Shown in pieces: positions 34,343-43,510 of a stretch of DNA of 44,188 nucleotides. The notes beneath the pieces are model-generated. The model did no database searches and was not told where the DNA came from. It saw only the letters and a program-made list of their open reading frames with translations. The DNA is from Actinomycetes bacterium (lineage in GTDB: Bacteria > Actinomycetota > Actinomycetes > Nanopelagicales > Nanopelagicaceae): the NCBI GenBank assembly GCA_014190175.1, contig BJFZ01000007.1:1-44188 (forward strand). Direction: 5' to 3'. Numbering within the stretch: position 1 is the stretch's first letter; each line of letters begins with the position of its first letter. Made by a program: the position numbers and the translations under genes.

Positions 34343-34357
34343 CTTGATATCAAGATA
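34343..34357 (-). promoter_or_regulatory. Putative mdh promoter with palindrome
   Basis: On the minus strand TATCTT (34357-34352) lies about 24 bases before the mdh ATG. It overlaps one end of a perfect 12-bp palindrome, CTTGATATCAAG (34343-34354), at the predicted transcription start. This is a candidate operator. The evidence is positional only. Confidence 0.35.
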
Positions 34358-34360
34358 ACT

Positions 34361-34600
34361 CTACCCCCCGTTTGGAAGCAGTAGCGCGAGGGTAGCGATC
34401 ACCACCGCCAAGGTCACTAAGAGGAGAAGATCAGTGCTCCGACTCCGCCAAACCGTTACCCCATTTCGGTCCCTAAACCGCTCTCCAGCGATGATCAGCA
34501 AGGCAACTGATACCAACAGTGAGCCAACCCTTACAGAGGCGCTGAGCGCGATTATCAGCCCAAGCAGGGTGGTAAGGGCAGCTGCGAGAGTGGATTTCAC
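34361..34600 (-). CDS. DUF3017 small membrane protein
   Basis: 79 residues with three hydrophobic segments (about 5-20, 26-40 and 56-76) separated by a basic loop, [17 protein letters not shown]. This is the actinobacterial DUF3017 family, typically next to folD, and has no known function. The GTG start overlaps the folD stop (GTGA), so it is translationally coupled. The gene looks GC-richer than its neighbours. Confidence 0.82.
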   Translation of the reverse strand: MKSTLAAALTTLLGLIIALSASVRVGSLLVSVALLIIAGERFRDRNGVTVWRSRSTDLLLLVTLAVVIATLALLLPNGG

Positions 34601-35448
34601 TTAATCAGGGCCGCTTCCGCAATTTCCACCACATTGCTCAATAGCATCGCCCGGGTCATCGGGCCAACTCCCCCAGGCATTGGAGCGATATGGCCGGCCA
34701 CCTGTGCCACATCAGGGTGCACATCTCCAGCCAAGCCGGCTTGCGTTCTGGTGATACCGACATCAATAACCGCTGCCCCTGGTTTGACCAGATCTGCGGT
34801 GATGAAATGCGCTTTTCCAATTGCTGCAACAACTATATCTGCGCGCTTAATGTGCGCGGCTAAATCTTTTGTTCCTGAATGTGTAAGTGTCACCGTCGCA
34901 CTTTCTCGTTTGCGACTTAACAACAAACCGAGTGGACGACCAACGGTTAATCCGCGACCTACTACAACAACATCAGCACCTTTAATCGGAACGTTGTACT
35001 GCTCGAGTAAAGCCACAATTGCGCGCGGCGTACACGGCAATGGCGCATGTTGATCAAGAACTAATTTTCCAAGATTAAGTGGGTGCAAACCATCAGCATC
35101 CTTATTCGGATCCATTGCTTCTAAAATTGCCAGTGAATCAATTCCATTTGGTAAAGGTAATTGCACGATATATCCGGTGCACTCCTTTAAATTATTTAAA
35201 TCTTTTACCGCACTTAATACATCCTTAAATGATGCGCTCGCCGGAAGATCGACACGAATTGATGAGATGCCAACTTCAGCACAATCGCGATGTTTCCCAC
35301 CCACATATGAATGAGAGCCTGGGTCGTCCCCAACTAATACCGTTCCAAGTCCTGGAGTAATTCCCTTTGCACTTAATTGTTTTACGCGAACCGCTAACTG
35401 CGCTTTAATAATCGCAGCAGTAGCTTTGCCATCAAGAATTATGGCCAT
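34597..35448 (-). CDS. folD: Bifunctional methylene-THF dehydrogenase/cyclohydrolase
   Basis: 283 residues. It shows [17 protein letters not shown] with the catalytic lysine, [12 protein letters not shown], the NADP-binding [20 protein letters not shown] and the C-terminal [17 protein letters not shown]. It interconverts 5,10-methylene- and 10-formyl-tetrahydrofolate. The formyl donor is used by the purN and purH products encoded just upstream, so the operon couples one-carbon supply to purine synthesis. ATG 35448 is preferred to GTG 35457 because AGGAG lies 8 bases before it. Confidence 0.94.
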   Translation of the reverse strand: MAIILDGKATAAIIKAQLAVRVKQLSAKGITPGLGTVLVGDDPGSHSYVGGKHRDCAEVGISSIRVDLPASASFKDVLSAVKDLNNLKECTGYIVQLPLPNGIDSLAILEAMDPNKDADGLHPLNLGKLVLDQHAPLPCTPRAIVALLEQYNVPIKGADVVVVGRGLTVGRPLGLLLSRKRESATVTLTHSGTKDLAAHIKRADIVVAAIGKAHFITADLVKPGAAVIDVGITRTQAGLAGDVHPDVAQVAGHIAPMPGGVGPMTRAMLLSNVVEIAEAALIK

Positions 35449-35473
35449 CGGGTTCACTCCTAACTTTTAAAGT

Positions 35474-37024
35474 TTAAGCATGTGCAAAATGTCGCACTCC
35501 GGTGAAATACATTGTTGCTCCCAATTTATTAGCAGCCTCAATCACTTCACTATCCCGAACGCTACCGCCTGGTTGCACAATCGCGCTTACTCCCGCGGCT
35601 AATAAAATCTCTAATCCATCAGCAAATGGGAAGAATGCATCACTTGCCGCGACACTACCGCTGGCTCTATCCCCCGCTCGAGAAATAGCTAGCCGTGCGC
35701 TATCAACGCGATTGACTTGCCCCATACCAATTCCAACTGCTGCTAAATCATTTGCCAATAAAATCGCATTACTTTTCACAGCACGTACTGCTTTCCAAGC
35801 AAATTGCAAATCTTTTAACTGCTGCGGTGTCGCCGCTTTGCCGGCTACTAATTGCCAGCTTCTTGTTTCATCACCCTCGGCATCAATTCGGTCAAAGTTT
35901 TGTACCAATGCCCCACCCAAAATTGGACGTAACTCCAAGAGTGGTGCCGTTGGCTCAATTGTAAGAATTCGGATTGAAGGTTTTTTACTCAAGATTTCAA
36001 GAGCAGCTTTTGTAAAACTTGGAGCTGCAATAACTTCGGTAAAAACTTCACTTACTGCTTTTGCAACTGTTTCATTTACTTCACGATTTGCTGCAATAAC
36101 TCCACCAAATGCAGAAATTGGATCGCAGGCATGAGCTTTCAGATACGCCGACTCGATGTTGGCACCAACTGCAATTCCGCATGGGTTTGTATGCTTAATA
36201 ATCGCAACAGCTGGATCAGCATGATCATAAGCGGCTCTCCATGCGGCCTCTAAATCAACATAATTGTTGTATGACATCTCTTTACCGTGCAATTGAATTG
36301 CTCCGGCAACTCCAGTGCCAGTTAATTCACTCGCGTCGTTTAAATATAAAGCGGCACTTTGATGTGGGTTTTCGCCATAACGCAAAGTTGCGCTGTGAGA
36401 GTATGAGTTACCGATCCACTCAGGTAAAAGTTGATCGGTACTTACTGAGTTGAGCCATGTTGAAACTGCAATGTCATATTTAGCGGTAGTTCTATATGCC
36501 TCAATCGCAAATTGTCTACGCAACTTCTCATCTGTGCCACCATCTGCGAGAGCCGCAACAATCTGCGGATATTGATTTGGTGAAACTAATACTGCAACAG
36601 ACGGATGATTCTTTGCTGCTCCGCGAACCATGCTTGGCCCACCAATATCAATCTGCTCGATACATTCATCAATTGATGCTCCACTTTTTACGGTTTTTAC
36701 AAATGGATACAAATTAACTACCACTAAATCAAAGGGCGCTATTTTTAACTCTGCCAATTGGGCTACATGTGATGGCAACCTAAGGTCAGCCAAAATTCCC
36801 GCGTGAATAATTGGATGTAAAGTTTTTACGCGACCATCGAGTGATTCAGGAAAGCTGGTTAACTCTTCAACTTTGACAACCGGGATTCCAGCTTTAGCGA
36901 TAGTGGCTGCAGTTGAGCCTGTTGAGACGATCTCAACTCCGTGGGCATGAAGCTCTTTTGCGAACTCAATTAATCCACTTTTGTCATAAACACTTATTAG
37001 TGCTCGCTTGATTGGTCGTTTCAT
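35474..37024 (-). CDS. purH: Bifunctional AICAR transformylase/IMP cyclohydrolase
   Basis: 516 residues, normal length. The N-terminal IMP cyclohydrolase (about 1-195) has [19 protein letters not shown] and [15 protein letters not shown]. The C-terminal AICAR transformylase has the active-site [11 protein letters not shown] and [20 protein letters not shown]. It carries out the last two steps to IMP in the cytosol. The start is an ATGA overlap with purN. It is the centre of a purN-purH-folD unit. Confidence 0.95.
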   Translation of the reverse strand: MKRPIKRALISVYDKSGLIEFAKELHAHGVEIVSTGSTAATIAKAGIPVVKVEELTSFPESLDGRVKTLHPIIHAGILADLRLPSHVAQLAELKIAPFDLVVVNLYPFVKTVKSGASIDECIEQIDIGGPSMVRGAAKNHPSVAVLVSPNQYPQIVAALADGGTDEKLRRQFAIEAYRTTAKYDIAVSTWLNSVSTDQLLPEWIGNSYSHSATLRYGENPHQSAALYLNDASELTGTGVAGAIQLHGKEMSYNNYVDLEAAWRAAYDHADPAVAIIKHTNPCGIAVGANIESAYLKAHACDPISAFGGVIAANREVNETVAKAVSEVFTEVIAAPSFTKAALEILSKKPSIRILTIEPTAPLLELRPILGGALVQNFDRIDAEGDETRSWQLVAGKAATPQQLKDLQFAWKAVRAVKSNAILLANDLAAVGIGMGQVNRVDSARLAISRAGDRASGSVAASDAFFPFADGLEILLAAGVSAIVQPGGSVRDSEVIEAANKLGATMYFTGVRHFAHA

Positions 37025-37611
37025 GCTGGCTCCTCATCCCTATCGACTAACTCTTTGATGACTTGCACAAGAATTTTCCGCTCCTCTATTTTAATCCGTT
37101 CATGTAATTGCGCTTGGGTATCCCCTTTGTGTACTTGAACACTCACTTGATTAATAATCTGACCAGTATCTATCCCCTCATCTACAAAATGAACAGTTGC
37201 ACCGGTTACTTCTACTCCAGCAGCCAAAGCATCTGCCACTGCATGAGCTCCCGGAAATGCCGGCAATAGCGCTGGGTGGGTATTAATAGTGCGAAATTGA
37301 TTTACAAAATCTGGCGAAAGAATCCGCATAAATCCGGCACTGATAACTAGCCACGGTTTTGATTTAGCAACCTCATCTATCAACGCTTGATTCCACTCTG
37401 CTCGATTTGCAAAATCCTTAATTGGTAATGCAACTGTTGGAATTCCTGCTTGCTTAGCCCTATTGAGCACTCCTGCCTCAGGTTGATCACTAATAACTTT
37501 TTCTATCTTGATAACTCCGGCAAGTTCACCATGTAAAAAAGCATCAAAAACTGCTTGAGCCACTGAGCCATCACCTGAGGCCATAACTGCGACAGATTTA
37601 ACTTTATTCAT
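37021..37611 (-). CDS. purN: Phosphoribosylglycinamide formyltransferase
   Basis: 196 residues. Catalytic residues are in place: the Asn-His pair in [13 protein letters not shown] and the Asp in [11 protein letters not shown]. The N-terminal phosphate loop is unusual, [13 protein letters not shown], where most PurN proteins have SG-GSNLQA or SGSGTNLQA. It formylates GAR with 10-formyl-THF. It overlaps DUF6350 by 8 bases and purH by 4, so translation is coupled along the unit. Confidence 0.92.
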   Translation of the reverse strand: MNKVKSVAVMASGDGSVAQAVFDAFLHGELAGVIKIEKVISDQPEAGVLNRAKQAGIPTVALPIKDFANRAEWNQALIDEVAKSKPWLVISAGFMRILSPDFVNQFRTINTHPALLPAFPGAHAVADALAAGVEVTGATVHFVDEGIDTGQIINQVSVQVHKGDTQAQLHERIKIEERKILVQVIKELVDRDEEPA

Positions 37612-38722
37612 TATTTTTACTTTGCAATTTTGTTATTTTTGTTATTTTTGTTATTCCAAAATATATTCCTGCTCCGATGCCGGCCTCTAATAAATAAATT
37701 AACGGAAAGATCCAAAGAGAGGGCCCTATGTCCGCTAGGCGTTCGCCCAGCAAAGTTCCATTGCTGAAGTAGTTGATTATTGCGAGAACTACGGCGCTAA
37801 CCACGATGAGTATCGGCATTGCCAAAAGATCATCTGCCCGTTCGGTTTTCTGCATCAATAAAGCAATCATAAATCCGGCACCAACTCCAAGCAGTACCCC
37901 AATAAATAAAAATTTATTTGTGTTTGTTGGTACAGCTGCAAGTAATGGGAATGCCGGAATCTCACCGATTCGATGGACTGCTGGGTTAATTAAAGTACCG
38001 GAACCAATTGCAAAACCCGGTCCTAATAAATAAGCCAGGGCTGAAACAGCCATATTTGGAATTGTTGCAATTACCAAAATAAGTAGCAGAATTCCGCCAA
38101 AAATTCCAGGCTGTAATACGGTTATTAAATTCTTTAGTACTGAGAAATGGAGCGCTAAAGAGGTAGAGAAAAAGATTAATGAGATTCCGAGTAGCATTCC
38201 TAAAACCAGTAAAAGAATCCGAATTACTTGATTAAGATAATTGTTAGTTTTAGCTATTTGTTGTAATTGCGTCAAACTTGCAATTCCTAATAATACAAAG
38301 ACTGAAATCGGGGCGACATACCATCTTGGCGAGATTGAAATAGTTTTACTTGCCACGCTGAGTGCGATCAAAATGAAAATATAAGAAATTGCCAGTGAGA
38401 AAATAGATTGTCTAAGTTGCACACCTTGAAGTTCGGAGCGCAATCTTCGCAATGAGCCGCGAAAAATGATTATCGGGAACAGCAATGCTCCGAGTGGAAT
38501 AAATGAAAGTGATCCAGGTAAGCCAGATGGTGGAAGCGCCAAAGTAAAAGTTATGTGATGTACCCCAAGCCAGATCCAAATGCCACCGCGAAGTGCATCA
38601 GTCAAAACACCACTTGCAGAGCCCGCTGTTGCCCATGCCATCAGCACAATCAAAGCAATTGGAATATATGAAGTTAGCGCTGCGCGCACTGCTTCTGTGG
38701 CGCCGGCAATTAGCGGGCGCAA
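37604..38722 (-). CDS. DUF6350 multi-pass membrane protein
   Basis: 372 residues with roughly nine or ten hydrophobic helices. A family-like start TEAVRAALTSYIPIALIVLM is followed by GGIWIWLGVHHITF and LPPSGLPGSLSFIPLGALLF. DUF6350 is an actinobacterial membrane family that regularly sits between sucD and purN; its role is unknown (some databases call it a cell-division protein). It ends with three exact ITK tripeptide repeats and a polar tail. The start is 7 bases after sucD and the end overlaps purN, so it belongs to the sucCD-pur unit. Confidence 0.82.
   Translation of the reverse strand: MRPLIAGATEAVRAALTSYIPIALIVLMAWATAGSASGVLTDALRGGIWIWLGVHHITFTLALPPSGLPGSLSFIPLGALLFPIIIFRGSLRRLRSELQGVQLRQSIFSLAISYIFILIALSVASKTISISPRWYVAPISVFVLLGIASLTQLQQIAKTNNYLNQVIRILLLVLGMLLGISLIFFSTSLALHFSVLKNLITVLQPGIFGGILLLILVIATIPNMAVSALAYLLGPGFAIGSGTLINPAVHRIGEIPAFPLLAAVPTNTNKFLFIGVLLGVGAGFMIALLMQKTERADDLLAMPILIVVSAVVLAIINYFSNGTLLGERLADIGPSLWIFPLIYLLEAGIGAGIYFGITKITKITKLQSKNNE
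37628..37654 (-). repeat. Three tandem 9-bp units (ITK codons)
   Basis: ATAACAAAA repeated three times without mismatch on the minus strand, encoding Ile-Thr-Lys x3 near the C-terminus of the DUF6350 protein. In-frame slippage would change the length by three residues without harming the gene. Confidence 0.85.
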
Positions 38723-38729
38723 AATCTAA

Positions 38730-39611
38730 TTACTTTCCGAGAATAGAGCGCAAAAGTTGAGCACTCTCGCTTGGAGTTACACCAACGCGCACGCCAACCG
38801 CTTCGAGCGCATCACGTTTTGCTGCGGCCGTACCAGAAGAACCAGAGACAATTGCACCTGCGTGTCCCATAGTTTTTCCTTCAGGAGCAGTGAATCCGGC
38901 AACGTATCCAACAACCGGTTTAGTTACATACTCTTTAATAAATGCAGCAGCACGTTCTTCGGCATCGCCACCGATTTCACCGATCATAACTATTGCCTTT
39001 GTATCAGGATCATCTTGAAATGCGCGTAAGCAATCAATGTGCGTAGTTCCTACTACTGGATCTCCACCAATTCCTACCGCTGTTGAGAAACCAATGTTCC
39101 GCAATTCATACATCATTTGATAGGTAAGTGTTCCTGATTTAGAAACTAAACCTATTGGACCTGGACCGGTGATATCAGCAGGAATAATTCCAACATTTGA
39201 TTTGCCTGGAGTAATTAAGCCGGGACAGTTAGGACCGATCAATCGGCTCTTTCCAGATTTTTTCGCATATGCAAAAAATTCAGTGGTGTCATGTACTGGG
39301 ACACCTTCAGTAATCACAACAATCAGCGCAACTTCGGCATCAACTGCATCAATAACTGCGGCTTTTGTAAACTTAGCCGGAACGAAAATTACTGAAGTAT
39401 CAGCATTTGTCGCAGCAACTGCTTCGCTTGCACTATTGAAAACCGGAATCGCTATTCCATCAAAATCAACGACCTGTCCGCCTTTACCTGGAGTAACTCC
39501 ACCAACAACCTTTGTTCCAGAAGCAAGCATTCGCTTAGTGTGTTTACTTCCCTCAGATCCAGTCATTCCATGGACCAGAATGCGACTCTTCTCAGTTAAA
39601 AAAATTGCCAT
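38730..39611 (-). CDS. sucD: Succinyl-CoA synthetase alpha subunit
   Basis: 293 residues. It has the CoA-binding Rossmann domain ([19 protein letters not shown]), [19 protein letters not shown], and the phosphohistidine His250 in [13 protein letters not shown]. With SucC it makes ATP or GTP from succinyl-CoA. The start directly abuts the sucC stop. Close linkage to the methylmalonyl-CoA mutase small subunit places production and use of succinyl-CoA together. Confidence 0.95.
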   Translation of the reverse strand: MAIFLTEKSRILVHGMTGSEGSKHTKRMLASGTKVVGGVTPGKGGQVVDFDGIAIPVFNSASEAVAATNADTSVIFVPAKFTKAAVIDAVDAEVALIVVITEGVPVHDTTEFFAYAKKSGKSRLIGPNCPGLITPGKSNVGIIPADITGPGPIGLVSKSGTLTYQMMYELRNIGFSTAVGIGGDPVVGTTHIDCLRAFQDDPDTKAIVMIGEIGGDAEERAAAFIKEYVTKPVVGYVAGFTAPEGKTMGHAGAIVSGSSGTAAAKRDALEAVGVRVGVTPSESAQLLRSILGK

Positions 39612-40793
39612 TTACTTTGCCACCCCACTTGAAGCACTCGCTAATTCCGCGGCGCGACTAGCTGCGCCATCCATTGTGTCTACTTGTTGAATAAGTGAAT
39701 GTGCTGCCTCATTAAGAATTCGGCGACCTTCTACAACATTGTTTCCATCTAGTCGAACCACAATTGGCTTAGCTGCTTTAGGGCCAAGAATTTCCAGTGC
39801 TTGTAAAATTCCGTTTGCTACTGCATCGCATGAAGTAATTCCACCAAATACGTTCACAAAAACACTTTTTACATCTTTGTCACCAAGAATGATTGCTAAT
39901 CCGTCGGCCATGACTTGAGCAGAAGCGCCACCGCCAATGTCTAGGAAGTTTGCTGGCTTTACTCCACCAAATTTTTCACCCGCGTAAGCCACAACATCAA
40001 GTGTGCTCATAACAAGGCCTGCACCATTTCCAATGATGCCTACTTCGCCCTCAAGTTTTACATAATTCAAATCTTTTTCTTTTGCCATTGCTTCAAGTGG
40101 GTCCGTGGCATCATGATCAACTAGCACTTCATGATCTGCATGTCTAAATATTGCATTATCGTCAAAAGTAACTTTCCCATCAAGTGCAATTATTTTTCCA
40201 TCATTAGTTTTTACAAGTGGGTTAATTTCCACCAGTGTTGCATCCTCTGCTACAAAACATTTCCAAAGGTCAAGCAATACTTTTGCAACGCTATCTCTAA
40301 TGTCCTCCGGAAAATTTGCTTGTGTTGCAATAGCCAAGGCTTGTGCTTGATCAATTCCTTTAAGCGGATCGACTAATACTTTCGCAAGTTTTTCAGGGGT
40401 CTTGTGCGCTACCTCTTCGATATCCATTCCGCCAGAAACTGATGCCATAACTAAAAAAGATCGCTGGGCTCTATCTAACAAAATCGCTAAGTAATATTCG
40501 GAATCTATTGGTGCGGCTTGAGCAACCATCACGGCATTTACCCGATGGCCTTTGATATCCATTCCGAGGATTGCACTTGCCTTTTCAAAAGCCTCATCTG
40601 AATTTTCGGCTACTTTCACGCCGCCGGCTTTTCCGCGACCGCCAGTTTTAACTTGAGCTTTAATTACAACTCGTCCGCCAATTGCATTTGCAGCAGAGCG
40701 AGCTTCTTCTGGGGTGCGAGCGACTTTGGCTGGCAATACTGGAATGCCATGAACCTCAAAAAGATCGCGCGCTTGATATTCAAATAAATCCAC
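39612..40793 (-). CDS. sucC: Succinyl-CoA synthetase beta subunit
   Basis: 393 residues. It opens with [21 protein letters not shown] and an ATP-grasp domain ([38 protein letters not shown]). The C-terminal CoA-ligase domain follows ([34 protein letters not shown]). It binds the nucleotide and succinate. The GTG start has AGGGGGA 5 bases upstream. A TAGGAT box overlaps the stop codon of the preceding mutase subunit gene, so sucC may have its own start site. Confidence 0.94.
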   Translation of the reverse strand: MDLFEYQARDLFEVHGIPVLPAKVARTPEEARSAANAIGGRVVIKAQVKTGGRGKAGGVKVAENSDEAFEKASAILGMDIKGHRVNAVMVAQAAPIDSEYYLAILLDRAQRSFLVMASVSGGMDIEEVAHKTPEKLAKVLVDPLKGIDQAQALAIATQANFPEDIRDSVAKVLLDLWKCFVAEDATLVEINPLVKTNDGKIIALDGKVTFDDNAIFRHADHEVLVDHDATDPLEAMAKEKDLNYVKLEGEVGIIGNGAGLVMSTLDVVAYAGEKFGGVKPANFLDIGGGASAQVMADGLAIILGDKDVKSVFVNVFGGITSCDAVANGILQALEILGPKAAKPIVVRLDGNNVVEGRRILNEAAHSLIQQVDTMDGAASRAAELASASSGVAK

Positions 40794-40812
40794 TTATGTC
40801 CCCCTGTGCTAA

Positions 40813-40818
40813 ATCCTA
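40813..40818 (-). promoter_or_regulatory. -10-like TAGGAT overlapping a stop codon, before sucC
   Basis: TAGGAT on the minus strand shares its TAG with the stop codon of the cobalamin-binding subunit gene. It lies 19 bases before the sucC GTG, leaving a short leader with the AGGGGGA Shine-Dalgarno. It matches the TAGGAT box used before purK and the mutase large subunit. Confidence 0.45.
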
Positions 40819-41199
40819 GTGATTAGCCAACGCACTTTTTAACCATTCGGCGATTTCGGTTGTTGAGGCGCCGGGAGTAAAAATTTGAGCAACTCCCATC
40901 TCTTTCAATTTTGCGATATCCCCATCTGAGATGATCCCTCCACCAAAAACTAAAATTGGCTGTGATTCAAGTAACTCCATGATTCGAGCAAAAATTGTTA
41001 AGTGCGCTCCAGATAGAACTGACAATCCAATTGCGTCAGCATCTTCCTGACGCGCAGTCGCAACAATCTCTTCAGGTGATTGATGCAGGCCGGTATAAAT
41101 AACTTCACATCCAGCATCACGCAAAGCTCGGGCGACTACTTTCGCTCCCCGGTCATGGCCATCTAGGCCAGCTTTTGCGACAACTACTCTGATCGCCAT
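40816..41199 (-). CDS. Methylmalonyl-CoA mutase cobalamin-binding (small) subunit
   Basis: 127 residues. It has the B12-binding motif Asp13-x-His15-x-x-Gly18 in [12 protein letters not shown], the lower-ligand histidine of base-off/His-on cobalamin proteins. GLSVLSGAH (SxL) and [12 protein letters not shown] (GG) follow in the correct order. It completes the split mutase whose large subunit is at 25976-27520. The position between pcrA and sucC matches where Streptomyces keeps its IcmB-like small subunit. It lies 22 bases upstream of sucC on the same strand. Confidence 0.92.
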   Translation of the reverse strand: MAIRVVVAKAGLDGHDRGAKVVARALRDAGCEVIYTGLHQSPEEIVATARQEDADAIGLSVLSGAHLTIFARIMELLESQPILVFGGGIISDGDIAKLKEMGVAQIFTPGASTTEIAEWLKSALANH

Positions 41200-41250
41200 A
41201 GGGCTACCGTGCCACGAGTTGGATCAGGTAGTCCAATCGTGTGGGATTAA

Positions 41251-43470
41251 TTAGATCTTCTCAACGGGGGCATACCGGAGCAATAAGCGGCGATCCCCGT
41301 AAGTGTCAAAATTTATGGTGGCTTCCGCCTTGTCTTCTGCGCCAGTTAGCGCAATTACAGTGCCCATCCCAAATGTTTGATGGAGCACTCGATCACCAAT
41401 TTCTAAATTTAAATTTACACTTGAATCATTAGGAGAATTCCGCTTTCCAGTTGGCGCAACTTTTGGATTTACTTTTGACTTAAGTCGAATCTCAGGAGCT
41501 TTCCATTGAATTATCTCTTCAGGTATTTCACTTAAGAATCTTGAAGGAGAGTTGTAAGTTGGCGATCCAAATGCGAAGCGGGTACTTGCTCGAGATAGAA
41601 AAAGATTTTTTCGGGCACGGGTTAATCCAACATATGCAAGTCTGCGCTCCTCTTCGATCTCGCTTGGTTCACCCAGAGATCTTGAATGTGGGAAAACATT
41701 TTCTTCCATGCCGGTCAAGAAAACTGTTGGGAACTCTAATCCTTTAGCAGTATGTAAAGTCATCAAGGTAACTACTCCACCATGGTCTTCACCATCAGGA
41801 ATTTGATCTGAATCTGCGACAAGTGAAACTCGTTCCAAAAATCCAACAATAGAAACTTCTTCACCTTCTAATCGTTCATCAGCTTCATACTCCTGAGCCA
41901 CTGCAACCAACTCTTGTAAATTTTCTAAACGCGCTTCATCTTGTGGATCTTCACTATCTGATAACTCTTCTCCAAGTTTACTTTGTTCAAGTACTGCTTC
42001 GGCAATTACTGAAGGGCGGACATTTGCTTCAACCAATTCGCGTAAGGAAAGCATTAACTGTGCAAAGCCTTCAATGGAAGCTGTTGCACGAGCAGTTGCG
42101 CCCGGCGCAGTTTTTGCATTTAAGAGTGCATCCCAAAGTGGAATTCCCATCTGTTCTAAGCCCTCAATTGCTTTATCGCCGATTCCTCTTTTGGGAGTGT
42201 TAATAATTCGACGTAATGAAATCTCGTCATATGGGTTTGCTAAAACTCTTAGATATGCAAGAAAATCTCTGACTTCTTTGCGCTCATAGAAACGAACTCC
42301 CCCAACTACTTTGTATGGCAATGTGTTGCGCATAAAAACTTCTTCAAAAGCTCGGGATTGCGAGTTTGTTCTATAGAAAATTGCAGTATCGCCAGGCTGA
42401 GAAATATTTTCACTTTGCAGACGAAATATTTCATTCATAACAAACTCTGCTTCATCGCGTTCGTCTTCAGCAACATATCCAGTAATTAATGATCCTGAAC
42501 CAGAGTCCGACCACAAACTTTTAGCTTTACGGCTGGCATTATTTGTAATGACGGCATTTGCAGCACTTAAGATATTTTGAGTTGATCGATAATTTTGCTC
42601 AAGTAAGATAGTGCGCGCAGATGGATAATCTTCTTCAAATTGCAAAATATTTCTGATTGTTGCGCCTCTAAATGCATAAATAGATTGATCGGCGTCGCCT
42701 ACAACACAAAGTTCAGCAGGCTGGATCCCATCAGCAACAGTTCCAACTAATTCGCGAACCAAAATATATTGGGCATGATTTGTGTCCTGATACTCATCCA
42801 CTAATACATGTCTAAAACGTGAACGGTATCTTGCCTTTGCTTCTGGAAATCTTTGCAGCACTTCAACTGTTTTCAGAATCAAATCGTCAAAATCAAAAGC
42901 ATTGGCATCACGCAAACGCTTCTGATAAAGACCGTAACATTCTGCGACGATTTCTTCAATATGAGTTTTGGCTTGATTTGTATAATCTGCTGGCCCAATC
43001 AACTCATTTTTAGCATTACTGATCATTGCTGCAATTTGGCGCGGTGGATAACGTTTAGGATCTAAATTTAAATCTCTACCAATTAATGTTACGAGTCTGA
43101 CGCTATCTGCTTGATCATAAATTGAGAAGGATGAAGAGAATCCAGCGATTGATGCTTCTTGACGCAAAATTCGCACACAAGCGGAGTGAAAAGTTGTGAC
43201 CCACATTGACCTAGCTCTTGGCCCAACCAATGTCGCTACTCGTTCGCGCATTTCACCGGCTGCCTTATTTGTAAATGTAATTGCCATGACTTCATATGGA
43301 GCAACTCCACATTCGGCCAACAAGTAGGCGATCCGATTTGTGAGAACTCGAGTTTTTCCAGAGCCGGCACCAGCCACAATCAACAATGGAGAACCAGAAT
43401 GAACCACTGCATCACGTTGCGAGGGGTTTAATCCATCAAGGAATGGGTTATTTCCGGTCTGATCACTCAT
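41251..43470 (-). CDS. pcrA: ATP-dependent DNA helicase, UvrD/PcrA type
   Basis: 739 residues, superfamily 1A. Motif Q/I is LNPSQRDAVVHSGSPLLIVAGAGSGKTRVL split over about residues 14-43, with Walker A AGAGSGKT. Motif II is VDEYQDTN, motif III GDADQSIYAFRGA, motif IV LEQNYRST, motif V LMTLHTAKGLEF and motif VI VGLTRARKNL. The C-terminal Tudor-like PcrA tail (IGDRVLHQTFGMGTVIAL) is present. It acts in nucleotide excision repair, mismatch repair and clearing of stalled polymerase. The ATG at 43470 follows TAGGCT by 8 bases. Confidence 0.94.
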   Translation of the reverse strand: MSDQTGNNPFLDGLNPSQRDAVVHSGSPLLIVAGAGSGKTRVLTNRIAYLLAECGVAPYEVMAITFTNKAAGEMRERVATLVGPRARSMWVTTFHSACVRILRQEASIAGFSSSFSIYDQADSVRLVTLIGRDLNLDPKRYPPRQIAAMISNAKNELIGPADYTNQAKTHIEEIVAECYGLYQKRLRDANAFDFDDLILKTVEVLQRFPEAKARYRSRFRHVLVDEYQDTNHAQYILVRELVGTVADGIQPAELCVVGDADQSIYAFRGATIRNILQFEEDYPSARTILLEQNYRSTQNILSAANAVITNNASRKAKSLWSDSGSGSLITGYVAEDERDEAEFVMNEIFRLQSENISQPGDTAIFYRTNSQSRAFEEVFMRNTLPYKVVGGVRFYERKEVRDFLAYLRVLANPYDEISLRRIINTPKRGIGDKAIEGLEQMGIPLWDALLNAKTAPGATARATASIEGFAQLMLSLRELVEANVRPSVIAEAVLEQSKLGEELSDSEDPQDEARLENLQELVAVAQEYEADERLEGEEVSIVGFLERVSLVADSDQIPDGEDHGGVVTLMTLHTAKGLEFPTVFLTGMEENVFPHSRSLGEPSEIEEERRLAYVGLTRARKNLFLSRASTRFAFGSPTYNSPSRFLSEIPEEIIQWKAPEIRLKSKVNPKVAPTGKRNSPNDSSVNLNLEIGDRVLHQTFGMGTVIALTGAEDKAEATINFDTYGDRRLLLRYAPVEKI

Positions 43471-43478
43471 AATGTACG

Positions 43479-43484
43479 AGCCTA
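43479..43484 (-). promoter_or_regulatory. -10 box TAGGCT for pcrA
   Basis: TAGGCT on the minus strand ends 8 bases before the pcrA ATG. There is no Shine-Dalgarno, so a leader of zero to two bases is predicted. Confidence 0.5.
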
Positions 43485-43510
43485 GCCATAAGAACCGTCA
43501 AGGAGATGTC

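Noticed and set aside
35502..36134. A 210-codon open frame on the plus strand opposite purH
   Set aside because: It is fully contained antisense to an intact purH, has no promoter box and shows low-complexity translation.
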